Position numbers and translations under genes: made by a program
Part shown: positions 16,508-25,477 of the stretch, piece after piece
Position numbering within the stretch: the stretch's first letter is position 1
Layout of the letters: each line of letters begins with the position of its first letter
Notes under the pieces: generated by a model
What the model saw: the letters and a program-made list of their open reading frames with translations, nothing else
What the model was told of the DNA's origin: nothing
Databases searched by the model: none
Source of the DNA: Micromonospora tulbaghiae
GTDB lineage: Bacteria; Actinomycetota; Actinomycetes; Mycobacteriales; Micromonosporaceae
Direction of reading: 5' to 3'
Assembly: GCF_900091605.1 (NCBI RefSeq)
Contig: NZ_FMCQ01000009.1
Location: forward strand, 1-64,000
Length of the DNA: 64,000 bases

Positions 16508-18504
16508 CCGGCGGCGCGCCGCGGGTGCCCCGGCCTCGCGACGCGCCGAACGGCAACGGGACGACCGGCGCGCGCCACCGCGGCGACCCGGACGCACCGG
16601 CCGGCCGCGCGACGACCGATCCGGGCGGTCACGCGACGACCGGGCCGGGCGGCACCGCTCCGGACGCGGACCTGTCGCGCTGGCGAGGGCGGGCCACCGA
16701 CCCGGATGCCGACCGCAGCCGGGCCGAGGACTCGTCCCCGGCGGCGGTGACCCGGCTGCGGGTCCGCAGCCGGGACCTGTTGCGGCGGCTGCTGCGTCCG
16801 CACCGGCGTGCGCTCGGGCTGGCGGTGGCGTTGCTGCTGGCCCAGAACGCCGCCGCGATGTCCGGGCCGTACCTGGTCATGCTCGGCATCGACCGGGGCA
16901 TCGGGCCGCTGCGGGCCGGTGATCCCGGCCCCCTGATCGCTGTCGCCGCCGCTTTCGTGGTCGCGACCACCGTCGAGTACGCGGCCCGGCGCGCGTTCCT
17001 CACCCTCGCCGCCCGGATCGGCCAGGCCGTCCTGCTCGACCTGCGCCGCCGGGTGTACGGGCACTTCCTCCGCCTCGACGTCGGGTTCCACGAGCGCTAC
17101 ACGTCCGGGCGGATGGTGTCCCGGCTGACGAGCGACCTGGAGTCGATCGCCGAACTGGTCGACGGAGGGATCGACAAGCTGGTGATGGCCGGGCTGTCCG
17201 TGCTGTCCGTTGCGGGCATCCTGCTCTGGCTGGACCTGCCGCTGGCGGCGGTGACGCTGCTCGCCTTCCCGTTCCTGTTCGTGCTGTCGCGCTGGTTCGC
17301 CCGCGCCTCGGCCGGGGCGTACCGGCGTACCCGGGAGGCTGTGGCGCTGGTCATCGTGCACTTCGTCGAGTCGCTGCGCGGCATCCGGGCCGTGCAGGCG
17401 TACCGGCGGGAGGACCGCAACGACCACATCTTCGGCGCGGTGAGCGACGACTACCGGCGTTCCAGCCTGCGCGCGTTCCGGCTGATCGCGATCTACTCGC
17501 CGGGCATCCGGCTGATCGGCAACCTGACCACGGCGGTGGTGCTCGGGTACGGCGGGTGGCGGGTGCTGGGCGGCGGCGTGGAGGTGGGTGTGCTCGCCGC
17601 GTTCCTGCTCTACCTGCGCCGGTTCTTCGAGCCGATGGAGGAGCTGAGTCAGTTCTACAACTCGCTCCAGTCGGCGACCGCCGCGCTGGAGAAACTGGCC
17701 GGGGTGCTGGACGAGCGCCCGGCGGTGGCCGAACCGGCCCGGCCGGTGCCGCTGCCGGCCGGGCCCCCGCGCGGGGCGGTCACGTTCCGCGCCGTCGGCT
17801 TCGGCTACCGCCGCCAGACGCCGATCCTGTCCGGCCTGGACCTGACCGTGCCGCCCGGGCAGACCGTGGCGCTGATCGGGCCGACCGGCGCCGGGAAGTC
17901 CACGGTCGCGAAGCTGGTGGCCCGCTTCCACGACCCGGACGCGGGCGCGGTCCGGCTGGACGGGGTGGACCTGCGCGACCTGACCGACGCCGAGCTGCGC
18001 CGGGCGGTGGTGCTGGTGACCCAGGAGACCCACCTGTTCAGCGGTTCCGTGGCGGACAACATCCGGTTCGGCCGGCCGGACGCCGACGACGACGCGGTGG
18101 TGGCTGCCGCGCGGGCGATCGGCGCGCACGACTTCATCGCCGCGCTGCCCGACGGGTACGCCACCGACGTGCACCGGCGTGGCGGACGGCTCTCCGCCGG
18201 GCAGCGGCAGCTCGTCGCGTTCGCCCGCGCGTTCCTCGCCGACCCGCGGGTGCTGATCCTGGACGAGGCGACCTCGTCGCTCGACGTGCCGACCGAACGG
18301 CTGGTGCAGCGGGCCCTGCACAACGTGCTGCGCGACCGCACCGCCCTGGTGATCGCCCATCGCCTTTCCACAGTGGAGACGGCAGACCGGGTGCTGGTGC
18401 TCGACGACGGCCGGATCGTGGAGGACGGCCCGCCGGCCGAGCTGATCGCCGCCGACGGCCGCTACGCCGCCCTGCACCGCCAGTGGCGCGACTCGCTGCT
18501 CTAG
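16504..18504 (+). CDS. ABC exporter half-transporter, catalytically competent partner
   Basis: A 666-residue half-transporter overlapping the previous gene by 4 bp (GTGA). Residues 1-75 form a disordered Gly/Asp/Arg-rich cytoplasmic extension that is unusual in length. Six membrane helices follow, then a nucleotide-binding domain with Walker A GPTGAGKST, Q-loop, Walker B VLILDEATSSLDV with the catalytic glutamate, and the variant signature LSAGQRQ. Combined with the canonical LSGGQ of its partner, it forms the hydrolytic site of a heterodimeric exporter. The gene ends just before a REP-like palindrome at 18526. Confidence 0.9.
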   Translation: MTGGAPRVPRPRDAPNGNGTTGARHRGDPDAPAGRATTDPGGHATTGPGGTAPDADLSRWRGRATDPDADRSRAEDSSPAAVTRLRVRSRDLLRRLLRPHRRALGLAVALLLAQNAAAMSGPYLVMLGIDRGIGPLRAGDPGPLIAVAAAFVVATTVEYAARRAFLTLAARIGQAVLLDLRRRVYGHFLRLDVGFHERYTSGRMVSRLTSDLESIAELVDGGIDKLVMAGLSVLSVAGILLWLDLPLAAVTLLAFPFLFVLSRWFARASAGAYRRTREAVALVIVHFVESLRGIRAVQAYRREDRNDHIFGAVSDDYRRSSLRAFRLIAIYSPGIRLIGNLTTAVVLGYGGWRVLGGGVEVGVLAAFLLYLRRFFEPMEELSQFYNSLQSATAALEKLAGVLDERPAVAEPARPVPLPAGPPRGAVTFRAVGFGYRRQTPILSGLDLTVPPGQTVALIGPTGAGKSTVAKLVARFHDPDAGAVRLDGVDLRDLTDAELRRAVVLVTQETHLFSGSVADNIRFGRPDADDDAVVAAARAIGAHDFIAALPDGYATDVHRRGGRLSAGQRQLVAFARAFLADPRVLILDEATSSLDVPTERLVQRALHNVLRDRTALVIAHRLSTVETADRVLVLDDGRIVEDGPPAELIAADGRYAALHRQWRDSLL

Positions 18505-18525
18505 CCCTCCCCTCCGGTCCTAGTT

Positions 18526-18592
18526 GATCTTGCACTTGCGGTCCGAGGGATGCCCGGAAAGTGGCTTGTGCCGGGGCGGCAAGTGCAAGATC
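18526..18592. repeat. REP-like palindromic element
   Basis: A perfect 14-bp inverted repeat, GATCTTGCACTTGC (18526-18539) and GCAAGTGCAAGATC (18579-18592), around a 39-nt centre. It lies between the ABC exporter and valS. A second element of similar design is at 33101-33163. It may act as a terminator or be a dispersed extragenic palindrome. Confidence 0.7.
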
Positions 18593-18656
18593 GCCGAGGA
18601 CGCGCAGGGTGGGGAAAGTCGTGGAGTGCGGCGGGGTGGCTGCCTACCATCGGCTG

Positions 18657-21221
18657 ATGACCGACACGACGATCAGCGCCCGCGGCGGCGTCCCCGAGCG
18701 TCCGAGCCTGGACGGCCTCGAGGAGACCTGGGCCCGCCGCTGGGAGTCCGACCGCACGTACGCGTTCGACCGCACGAAGGAGCGGCCGGACGTATACGCG
18801 ATCGACACTCCCCCGCCGACCGTGTCGGGCGAACTGCACATGGGGCACGTCTTCTCGTACACGCACACCGACACGGTGGCCCGGTTCCAGCGGATGCGCG
18901 GGCGGACCGTCTTCTATCCGATGGGCTGGGACGACAACGGGCTGCCCACCGAACGCCGGGTGCAGAACGTCTACGGCGTGCGTCCCGACCCGGCGCTGCC
19001 GTACGACGGCAACTGGCGCCCGCCGGCCGCACCCGTGGACGACGCGGCCCGAAAGAACCCGACAGCGATCTCCCGGCGCAACTTCATCGAACTGTGCGAG
19101 CTGCTCACGGTGGAGGACGAGAAGGCGTTCGAGGCGCTGTGGCGGCGGCTCGGCCTGTCGGTGGACTGGTCGCTGACGTACACCACGATCGGCTCGGCGG
19201 CCCGCGCGGCCAGCCAGCGCGCGTTCCTGCGCAACCTGGCCCGGGGCGAGGCGTACCAGGCCGAGGCGCCGACGCTGTGGGACGTCGGGTACGGCACCGC
19301 TGTCGCGCAGGCGGAGCTGGAGGACCGGGAGCGGCCCGGCGCGTACCACCGGCTGCGGTTCGCCGGTCCGGACGGCCGCGAGGTGCTGATCGACACCACC
19401 CGGCCGGAGCTGCTGCCGGCCTGCGTTGCGCTCGTCTGCCACCCCGACGACGAGCGGTACGCCGGCCTGGTCGGCGCGTCCGTGCGTACCCCCGTCTTCG
19501 GGGTCGAGGTGCCGGTGCGCGCGCACCCGCTGGCGGACCCGGCCAAGGGCACGGGCATCGCGATGGTCTGCACGTTCGGTGACCTGACCGACGTGACCTG
19601 GTGGCGTGAGCTGCGGCTGGACACCCGGGTGGTGATCGGCCGGGACGGGCGCCTGCTGCCGGAGCCGCCGGCCGGCGTGCCGGCGGAGCCCTACGCGGCG
19701 CTGGCCGGACAGACGGTCAACGGCGCCCGGCGGACGCTCGTGGAGCTGCTCGCCGACGCGGGCGACCTGGTCGGCGAGCCGCGGCCGATCACCCACCCGG
19801 TGAAGTTCTACGAGCGCGGCGACCGACCGCTGGAGATCGTCTCGACCCGGCAGTGGTATCTGCGCAACGGCGGCCGGGACGCCGGCCTGCGCGAGGAACT
19901 GCTGGCCCGGGGCCGGGAGCTGCGCTGGGTGCCGGAGCACATGCGGCACCGCTACGAGCACTGGGTGGGCGGCCTCATCGGTGACTGGCTGGTCAGCCGG
20001 CAGCGGTTCTTCGGCGTGCCGGTGCCGGTGTGGTACCGGCTCGACGACACTGGCGAGCCGGACTGGTCCCACCCTCTCACACCGGACGAGGCGACACTCC
20101 CGATCGACCCGAGCAGCGAGTCGCCGCCCGACTACGAGGAGTCGCAGCGCGGCCGGCCCGGCGGCTTCGCCGGCGACCCGGACGTGCTGGACACCTGGGC
20201 CACCTCGTCACTGACCCCGCAGATCGTCGGCGGCTGGGAGACCGATCCGGACCTGTTCGCCCGGGTCTTCCCGATGGACCTGCGCCCGCAGGGGCACGAC
20301 ATCATCCGCACCTGGCTGTTCGCCACCGTGGCCCGGTCCCACCTGGAGCACGGCGCGCTGCCCTGGCACACGGCGGTGCTCTCCGGCTGGATCCTCGACC
20401 CGGACCGCAAGAAGATGTCGAAGTCCAAGGGCAACGTGGTCACGCCGATGGCGCTGCTGGAGCGCAACGGGTCCGACGCGGTCCGCTACTGGGCCGCCAA
20501 CGGCAAACCGGGCATGGACCTCGCCTTCGACCCGGCCCAGGTCAAGGTGGGCCGCCGGCTGGCCACCAAGCTGCTCAACGCATCGCGGTTCGCGCTCGGG
20601 CTGGGCGCGGCCGACGCGCTGCGGGCCGCGGCGACCCGACCGCTGGACACCGCGATGCTCGCCGAACTGTCCGGCGTGGTCGCGACCGCGACCACCGCCT
20701 TCGACGGGTACGACCACACGGCCGCCCTGATGGCCACCGAGGCGTTCTTCTGGCGGTTCTGCGACGACTACATCGAGTTGGTGAAGGAGCGCGCCTACGG
20801 CACCGGGCCGGCGGCGGACTCGGCCCGGGCGGCGCTGGCGACCGCGTTGTCGGTGCAGTTGCGCCTGTTCGCGCCGGTGCTGCCGTTCGTCACCGAGGAG
20901 GTCTGGTCGTGGTGGCGGTACGGGTCGGTGCACCGCGCGCCCTGGCCGACCACGTACGAGGTGGGCCGCGCGATGGAGGCGCCGGGTGACCCGGACCTGC
21001 TGCGGCTGGCGGCGGACGCGCTGGGTCAGGTGCGCCGCGCCAAGTCGGAACGGAAGCTGTCGATGAAGGCGGACGTGCCGCTGGCCGAGGCGCTCGGACC
21101 GGCGGCCGTGCTCGACCAGCTCGGTACCGTCGCCGACGACCTGCGGGCAGCGGGCCGGATCGCCAAGCTGGACATGCTGCCCGACCGCACGACCGAACTG
21201 GTCGTCGCCTGCGCGTTCTGA
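18657..21221 (+). CDS. valS: Valyl-tRNA synthetase, archaeal-like form
   Basis: An 854-residue class Ia synthetase. The HIGH motif is HMGH (residues 61-64), KMSKS is present intact in DRKKMSKSKGNVV, and the editing (CP1) domain with DTTRPELLPACVA lies between. The anticodon-binding helical domain follows (FFWRFCDDYIELVKERAYG). The protein ends soon after SMKADVPLAEAL and lacks the C-terminal coiled-coil arm of the usual bacterial ValRS. This resembles the archaeal-type enzyme found in some actinobacteria. It attaches valine to tRNA-Val in the cytosol. ATG 18657 fits best. A strong terminator follows. Confidence 0.9.
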   Translation: MTDTTISARGGVPERPSLDGLEETWARRWESDRTYAFDRTKERPDVYAIDTPPPTVSGELHMGHVFSYTHTDTVARFQRMRGRTVFYPMGWDDNGLPTERRVQNVYGVRPDPALPYDGNWRPPAAPVDDAARKNPTAISRRNFIELCELLTVEDEKAFEALWRRLGLSVDWSLTYTTIGSAARAASQRAFLRNLARGEAYQAEAPTLWDVGYGTAVAQAELEDRERPGAYHRLRFAGPDGREVLIDTTRPELLPACVALVCHPDDERYAGLVGASVRTPVFGVEVPVRAHPLADPAKGTGIAMVCTFGDLTDVTWWRELRLDTRVVIGRDGRLLPEPPAGVPAEPYAALAGQTVNGARRTLVELLADAGDLVGEPRPITHPVKFYERGDRPLEIVSTRQWYLRNGGRDAGLREELLARGRELRWVPEHMRHRYEHWVGGLIGDWLVSRQRFFGVPVPVWYRLDDTGEPDWSHPLTPDEATLPIDPSSESPPDYEESQRGRPGGFAGDPDVLDTWATSSLTPQIVGGWETDPDLFARVFPMDLRPQGHDIIRTWLFATVARSHLEHGALPWHTAVLSGWILDPDRKKMSKSKGNVVTPMALLERNGSDAVRYWAANGKPGMDLAFDPAQVKVGRRLATKLLNASRFALGLGAADALRAAATRPLDTAMLAELSGVVATATTAFDGYDHTAALMATEAFFWRFCDDYIELVKERAYGTGPAADSARAALATALSVQLRLFAPVLPFVTEEVWSWWRYGSVHRAPWPTTYEVGRAMEAPGDPDLLRLAADALGQVRRAKSERKLSMKADVPLAEALGPAAVLDQLGTVADDLRAAGRIAKLDMLPDRTTELVVACAF

Positions 21222-21233
21222 TCCGTCAGGTAC

Positions 21234-21270
21234 GCCGAGGGCGGCCGGCGTGACGCCGGCCGCCCTCGGC
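21234..21270. terminator. Bidirectional hairpin terminator
   Basis: Perfect 17-bp stem GCCGAGGGCGGCCGGCG / CGCCGGCCGCCCTCGGC with a TGA loop, between the convergent valS and lipoprotein genes. Confidence 0.85.
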
Positions 21271-21280
21271 GGTGCATGCC

Positions 21281-21754
21281 TCACTCGGCCGCGCAGGCCG
21301 CCTTGAGCTTGTCCCGGGCGGTAGCCAGATCCGCCTTGCTCGGCGACTTGCCCGGCGCCTTGGCCCAGGTGTCGGCGAGGTCGGTCATGGCGGTGGCGAC
21401 CCCCTTCACCGCGGCGTTCACCTCGTCACTGCTGGTGAAGGCGTGCGTGTAGAGGGTGGCCGCGCCCGCCGAGTACTGGGCGCTGACCGCCGAGTGGCCG
21501 GCCGGCGGGCCGATCTTCTCCGCCTCGGCCACCTCCTTGAGGGCGGCCGTGATGTCCTTCCCCGCCTTCGCGCAGGTCTTCCGGGTGGCCTCGTCGAGGC
21601 CCGCCGGCGCCGGGGTCACCGGCGGCACGGAGGTGGCGGCGGGGGCGGAGGGCGCCGCCGGCCCGGCCGAGGGCTTGTCGTCGTCGCCGCAGCCGGACAT
21701 GACTATCATCGCGACCGCGGCCGGAGCCAGCAGGGCGAGGCGAGCTGAACGCAA
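21281..21754 (-). CDS. Secreted lipoprotein, function unknown
   Basis: A 157-residue lipoprotein. From the TTG start at 21754, the signal peptide is LRSARLALLAPAAVAMIVMSGC with the lipobox MSGC. GGGGAG lies 6 bp before TTG, which makes this start better than any upstream ATG. After the lipid anchor comes an Ala/Pro-rich linker and a helical domain of about 110 residues (TRKTCAKAGKDITAALKEVAEAEK to KLKAACAAE) with two cysteines that could pair. No characterised family is recognised. It sits on the outer face of the membrane. Confidence 0.75.
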   Translation of the reverse strand: MRSARLALLAPAAVAMIVMSGCGDDDKPSAGPAAPSAPAATSVPPVTPAPAGLDEATRKTCAKAGKDITAALKEVAEAEKIGPPAGHSAVSAQYSAGAATLYTHAFTSSDEVNAAVKGVATAMTDLADTWAKAPGKSPSKADLATARDKLKAACAAE

Positions 21755-21817
21755 GGTGTTCTCCCCGTGTCGGTGTGCGTAGCCGCCGCAAACTAACAGA
21801 CCGGACACGGCAGGGCA

Positions 21818-21855
21818 GAACCCGTTTTCCGGCGCTCGTGCCGGAAAACGGGTTC
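21818..21855. terminator. Hairpin terminator behind the ABC operon
   Basis: Perfect 16-bp stem GAACCCGTTTTCCGGC / GCCGGAAAACGGGTTC with a 6-nt loop, 12 bp past the stop of the last ABC permease gene (minus strand). Confidence 0.75.
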
Positions 21856-21866
21856 CGCCCCGGGGT

Positions 21867-22580
21867 TCAGCTCGTCTCGCCGGCCACGCTGAACGAACGC
21901 AGGCGGTCGATCGCCAGCACCGTGAACCCGACCGCCACCAGGGCGGTGAGCACCGCCGCGACCGGCACCGAAACGGTGGTGCCGAGCAGCGGCGTCGGCG
22001 CCATCCGGTCGGCCAGGGCGATCACCCACTGCTGGATCGACAGCACCCGGGTGCCGCCGACGAACCGGCCCAGCAGCCCTTCCCAGATCAGCACGTAGAC
22101 CAGGCCGAGCAGCACCGGCCGACGGGTCACCAGGCTGAGCGCCAGGAACAGCGCCGAGTACGCCAGCGCGCCCGCCGCCGAGGCGGCGACCAGTGCGAGT
22201 CCGAGGCGTACCGAATCGGCGAGCACGCCCGCGACGTAGATCGGGATGCCCACTGTGACCGCGCTGACGCCGGCCGCGACCGCCAGCTTCGGCAGCACGA
22301 TCTGCCAGCGCGGCAGCGGCTTGGTGAGGATGTGCACGACGGTGCCGTCGTCGATCTCCGCGCCGAGCACGCCGGTGCCCACGATCAGCGCCACGACCGG
22401 CAGCACCACCGCGAGGCCGAGGCCGACGAGCACTGGCGGTCCCCACTGGCCCGGGTCGACGCCGAGCGACCGGCAGAGCACCGCCAGGCCGATCAGGACC
22501 AGCGGCAACGGCAGCAGCATGAGGAACCGGCTCCGGCCGAACAGGCCGCGCGCGGTGATCCAGGTGACTGTCGACATCAT
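21867..22580 (-). CDS. ABC-2 type transporter permease
   Basis: A 237-residue membrane protein beginning MMSTVTWITARGLFGRSRFLMLLPLPLVLIGL, with about six hydrophobic segments and the conserved cytoplasmic part IDDGTVVHILTKPLPRWQIVLPKLA. It is the last gene of a four-gene operon (ATPase, permease, ATPase, permease) and overlaps the upstream ATPase gene by 4 bp (ATGA). The KPLPRW phrase is common in ABC-2 permeases of actinomycetes. The substrate is not known. Confidence 0.82.
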   Translation of the reverse strand: MMSTVTWITARGLFGRSRFLMLLPLPLVLIGLAVLCRSLGVDPGQWGPPVLVGLGLAVVLPVVALIVGTGVLGAEIDDGTVVHILTKPLPRWQIVLPKLAVAAGVSAVTVGIPIYVAGVLADSVRLGLALVAASAAGALAYSALFLALSLVTRRPVLLGLVYVLIWEGLLGRFVGGTRVLSIQQWVIALADRMAPTPLLGTTVSVPVAAVLTALVAVGFTVLAIDRLRSFSVAGETS

Positions 22581-23536
22581 GCCTCCACCAGATACGAGAA
22601 GACGCTCTCCAGCGACTCGTCCTCCGGCAGGAGCTGCCGGACCCGGATGCCGTGCCGGAGCGCGATCCGGGGCAGTGCCCGGGTGAACGCGCCGTAGTCG
22701 CCGGCCTTGACCGTCAGGCCGGTACGGCCCAGCTCGACGCCGGAGACCGACGCCTCGGCCATCAGCGCCACCGCCAGCGCCCGGTCGTCCGTGGAGCGCA
22801 CCGCGAACACGTGCGGCCGGTTGGTCATCAGGCGGCGGATGGTCCGGTAGTCGCCGGAGGCGGCGAGCCGGCCGGCCACCATCACCTGGACCGTGCCGGA
22901 GACCTGCTCGACCTCCTCCAGGATGTGCGAGCTGAACAGGATGGTCCGCCCCGCGTCGCCGAGCCGGTGCAGCAGCGCCATCATGTGCAGCCGCTGGCGC
23001 GGGTCCATCCCGTTGAACGGCTCGTCGAGCAGCAGCACCTGCGGGTCGTGCACGAGCGCGGCGGCGACCCGGGTGCGCTGCCGCATGCCCTTGGAGTAGG
23101 TGCCGATCCGCCGGGTCTGCGCGTCCTCCATCTCGACCAGCTCGATCGCCCGCCGGGTCGCGGCCTCCGGGTCGGGCAGCCGGTGCAGCTTGGCGCTGGC
23201 GAGCACGAACTCGTACGCGCTGAGGAACGTGTGCACCGCCTCGCGCTCGCTGACCAGGCCGAGACGCCGGTAGACGGCGGGGTTGCGCCAGGTCGGCTCC
23301 CCGTCCAGGGTCACGGTGCCCCGGGACGCGGACAGGAAGCCCGCCATCATGTGCAGCAGCGTGGTCTTCCCGGCGCCGTTGGGACCGAGCAGGCCGGTCA
23401 CGCCGGGGCCGAGCCGCATGGTGACGTCGTTGACCGCCACCACGTTGCCGTACCAGCGGGAGACGCCCACCAGGTCGAGCGTGCTCGTCGCGGCGGCGGG
23501 CGCACCGGCCGTCGACTGGGTGCTGATCGCCGTCAT
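22577..23536 (-). CDS. ABC transporter ATP-binding protein
   Basis: A 319-residue nucleotide-binding protein with Walker A GPNGAGKTT, the signature variant YSKGMRQR, Walker B VLLLDEPFNGMD and H-loop SSHILEEVE, followed by a C-terminal regulatory extension of about 100 residues. It overlaps both neighbours by 4 bp, so translation of the operon is coupled. It presumably pairs with the permease encoded directly downstream (21867-22580). The same frame is open upstream of 23536, but that is the antisense-free shadow of the permease gene and carries no motif. Confidence 0.88.
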   Translation of the reverse strand: MTAISTQSTAGAPAAATSTLDLVGVSRWYGNVVAVNDVTMRLGPGVTGLLGPNGAGKTTLLHMMAGFLSASRGTVTLDGEPTWRNPAVYRRLGLVSEREAVHTFLSAYEFVLASAKLHRLPDPEAATRRAIELVEMEDAQTRRIGTYSKGMRQRTRVAAALVHDPQVLLLDEPFNGMDPRQRLHMMALLHRLGDAGRTILFSSHILEEVEQVSGTVQVMVAGRLAASGDYRTIRRLMTNRPHVFAVRSTDDRALAVALMAEASVSGVELGRTGLTVKAGDYGAFTRALPRIALRHGIRVRQLLPEDESLESVFSYLVEA

Positions 23537-24414
23537 CGGGCGGCCACCTTCCGGTATCGCAGGAGCAGCAGGCTGACGCAGCCGGCGACCAGCAGCACGG
23601 CGACTGCGGCGTAGACCGGCCCGAAGTCGCCGATCGGCATGCCGCCGCCCTGTCCCTGGGTGAGCGCGTCGCCGAGCGCCCAGGTGCCCACGCCACCGAC
23701 GAGCGTCGGCGGGGAGGCGAGGAAGGCCAGCTCGTTGACGGTGGCCGAGGGCAGGATGGACAGCACGCCGACCACCGGCGTGGTCATCAGGAAGACCGCC
23801 ACGATGCCGCCGGCGGCGAACGCGCGCTTGCCGGTGAGCGAGGCGACCAGCAGGGCGATCGAGGCGAACACCACCGCCCAGAGCCCGGCGTAGAGCAGGC
23901 CGGGCAGCAGGTCGAGCAGTTCGTCCCACACCCCGCGTACGCCCCGGTTCGTGGTGAACGCGGCGCCGAGGAACATCACCAGCTGCGGGCCCCCGAGCAG
24001 CAGCCAGAGCGCGGTGACGAGCGCCAGCAGCTTGGACAGGGCGTAGTCGCCGCGCGGCAGCGGCCGGGAGAAGTACAGCGGCAGCACGCCGCTGCGCAGG
24101 TCGCGGGACACCAGTTCGGGCGCGGCCACCGCGGCGAAGAAGATGACCAGCCAGCTCATCGCGTCGGCGAACTGGGCGTACGTCATCACCACCTCGCCGA
24201 TCTGGCTGCGTACCGCGGTGACCCCGGCGGCCACCACGGTGACCACGGAGACCACGAGCCACGGGAAGATCTTGGCCTTGGCGCTGCGGCCCAGCCCGAA
24301 GACGGTACGCACGCCGTGCAGGTAGAGCGCGCCGAAGACCTGCCGGCGGCCGAGCCGCGGACCGGTGTAGCGCTGGTAGCCGATGTCGTGGATGACCCCG
24401 GTCGCGTCAGACAT
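23533..24414 (-). CDS. ABC-2 type transporter permease
   Basis: A 293-residue protein with about six transmembrane segments after a cytoplasmic N-terminus, VIHDIGYQRYTGPRLGRRQVFGALYLHG. The conserved RDLRSGVLPLYFSRPLPRGDYALSKLLA stretch is a hallmark of one ABC-2 permease family that pairs with the 304-residue ATPase encoded just upstream (8-bp overlap). The role is export or envelope-related transport of an unknown substrate. Confidence 0.85.
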   Translation of the reverse strand: MSDATGVIHDIGYQRYTGPRLGRRQVFGALYLHGVRTVFGLGRSAKAKIFPWLVVSVVTVVAAGVTAVRSQIGEVVMTYAQFADAMSWLVIFFAAVAAPELVSRDLRSGVLPLYFSRPLPRGDYALSKLLALVTALWLLLGGPQLVMFLGAAFTTNRGVRGVWDELLDLLPGLLYAGLWAVVFASIALLVASLTGKRAFAAGGIVAVFLMTTPVVGVLSILPSATVNELAFLASPPTLVGGVGTWALGDALTQGQGGGMPIGDFGPVYAAVAVLLVAGCVSLLLLRYRKVAAR

Positions 24415-25321
24415 GGCTGGGCTCCCTCGCGGCGAAGAGTTCGGCCACCCGGTGCCGCCGCTGGTCCAGCCGGTGCAGCGGCAGGTCCAGCTCGGCGACC
24501 GCGCCGAGGATCTGGTCGTAGGTGGCGTCGTCGGCGAGCGGGACGAGCAGCAGCCGCCCGTCGCGGGTCACCGGCAGGTCGAGCGCGGCGAGCCGGGCGG
24601 CCAGTTCCTCCGTGCCCTCGCTCACCTCGACGGCGAGCACGTCGGTGGCGGTGGTCATGGCGGACACCCGGTCGGCACGCAGCAGCCGGCCGCCGTCGAT
24701 GGCGACGAGCGTGTCGCAGATCCGCTCCACCTCGCCGAGCAGGTGCGAGCAGACCACCACCGAGATGCCGAACTCGGTGCCGATCCGGTGGATCAGCGCG
24801 AGCATGGCGTCCCGGCCGGCCGGGTCGAGGCCGTTGGTCGGCTCGTCGAGCAGCAGCAGATCGGGATCGTGTACGAGCGCCTGGGCGAGCTTGACCCGCT
24901 GCTTCATGCCGGTGGAGTAGCCACCGACGGCCCGGTGCCGCTCCTCGTGCAGACCGACGTGGCGCAGCGCCTCGGAGGCCCGTTCCCGGGCGACGGTGCG
25001 CGGCAGCCCGCTGATCCGACCGAGGTGGGTGACCAGCTCGGCGGCGGACAGGTCGGGCGGGAGGGCGTCGTGCTCGGGCATGTAGCCGACCCGGGCGCGG
25101 ACCGCGGCCGGGTCGGTGGTGGGGTCGAGGCCGAGCACCTGTACCCGGCCGCTGGTCGGCGGGAGCAGACCCAGCAGGATCTTGATCAGAGTGGACTTGC
25201 CGGCGCCGTTCGCGCCCACCAGCCCGATGATCCCCGGCTCGACCGACACGGTGAGGTCGGCCAACGCGGTGACCCGGCCTCCGTACGTCTTGGTCAGCGA
25301 CTCGGTCGCGAGCAGTGTCAC
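24407..25321 (-). CDS. ABC transporter ATP-binding protein, first gene of the operon
   Basis: A 304-residue ATP-binding subunit with Walker A GANGAGKST, signature YSTGMKQRV, Walker B LLLLDEPTNGLDP and H-loop CSHLLGEVE. The order ATPase-permease-ATPase-permease means that the operon encodes either two separate transporters or one four-subunit complex. Expression should start in the 157-bp region before 25321, which is divergent from a glycosyltransferase gene. Confidence 0.88.
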   Translation of the reverse strand: MTLLATESLTKTYGGRVTALADLTVSVEPGIIGLVGANGAGKSTLIKILLGLLPPTSGRVQVLGLDPTTDPAAVRARVGYMPEHDALPPDLSAAELVTHLGRISGLPRTVARERASEALRHVGLHEERHRAVGGYSTGMKQRVKLAQALVHDPDLLLLDEPTNGLDPAGRDAMLALIHRIGTEFGISVVVCSHLLGEVERICDTLVAIDGGRLLRADRVSAMTTATDVLAVEVSEGTEELAARLAALDLPVTRDGRLLLVPLADDATYDQILGAVAELDLPLHRLDQRRHRVAELFAAREPSHV

Positions 25322-25477
25322 GCCGTTCAGCGTAGAACTCCGGCGCTGGCCCGGAGCCCTTCCTGACCCCTGCGATCCCCTGATCCTCGGCCGCCGCAGC
25401 CCCTAGGTGGCGGACACGGGGTGGCGACCGCTCGGGGAAGCTGCCACCGTGTGGGGGCCGACTCGACGGGGGGCGAC

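Noticed and set aside
16441..18477. A 678-codon minus-strand frame
   Set aside because: Lies fully opposite the second ABC exporter gene, whose motifs are all intact on the plus strand.
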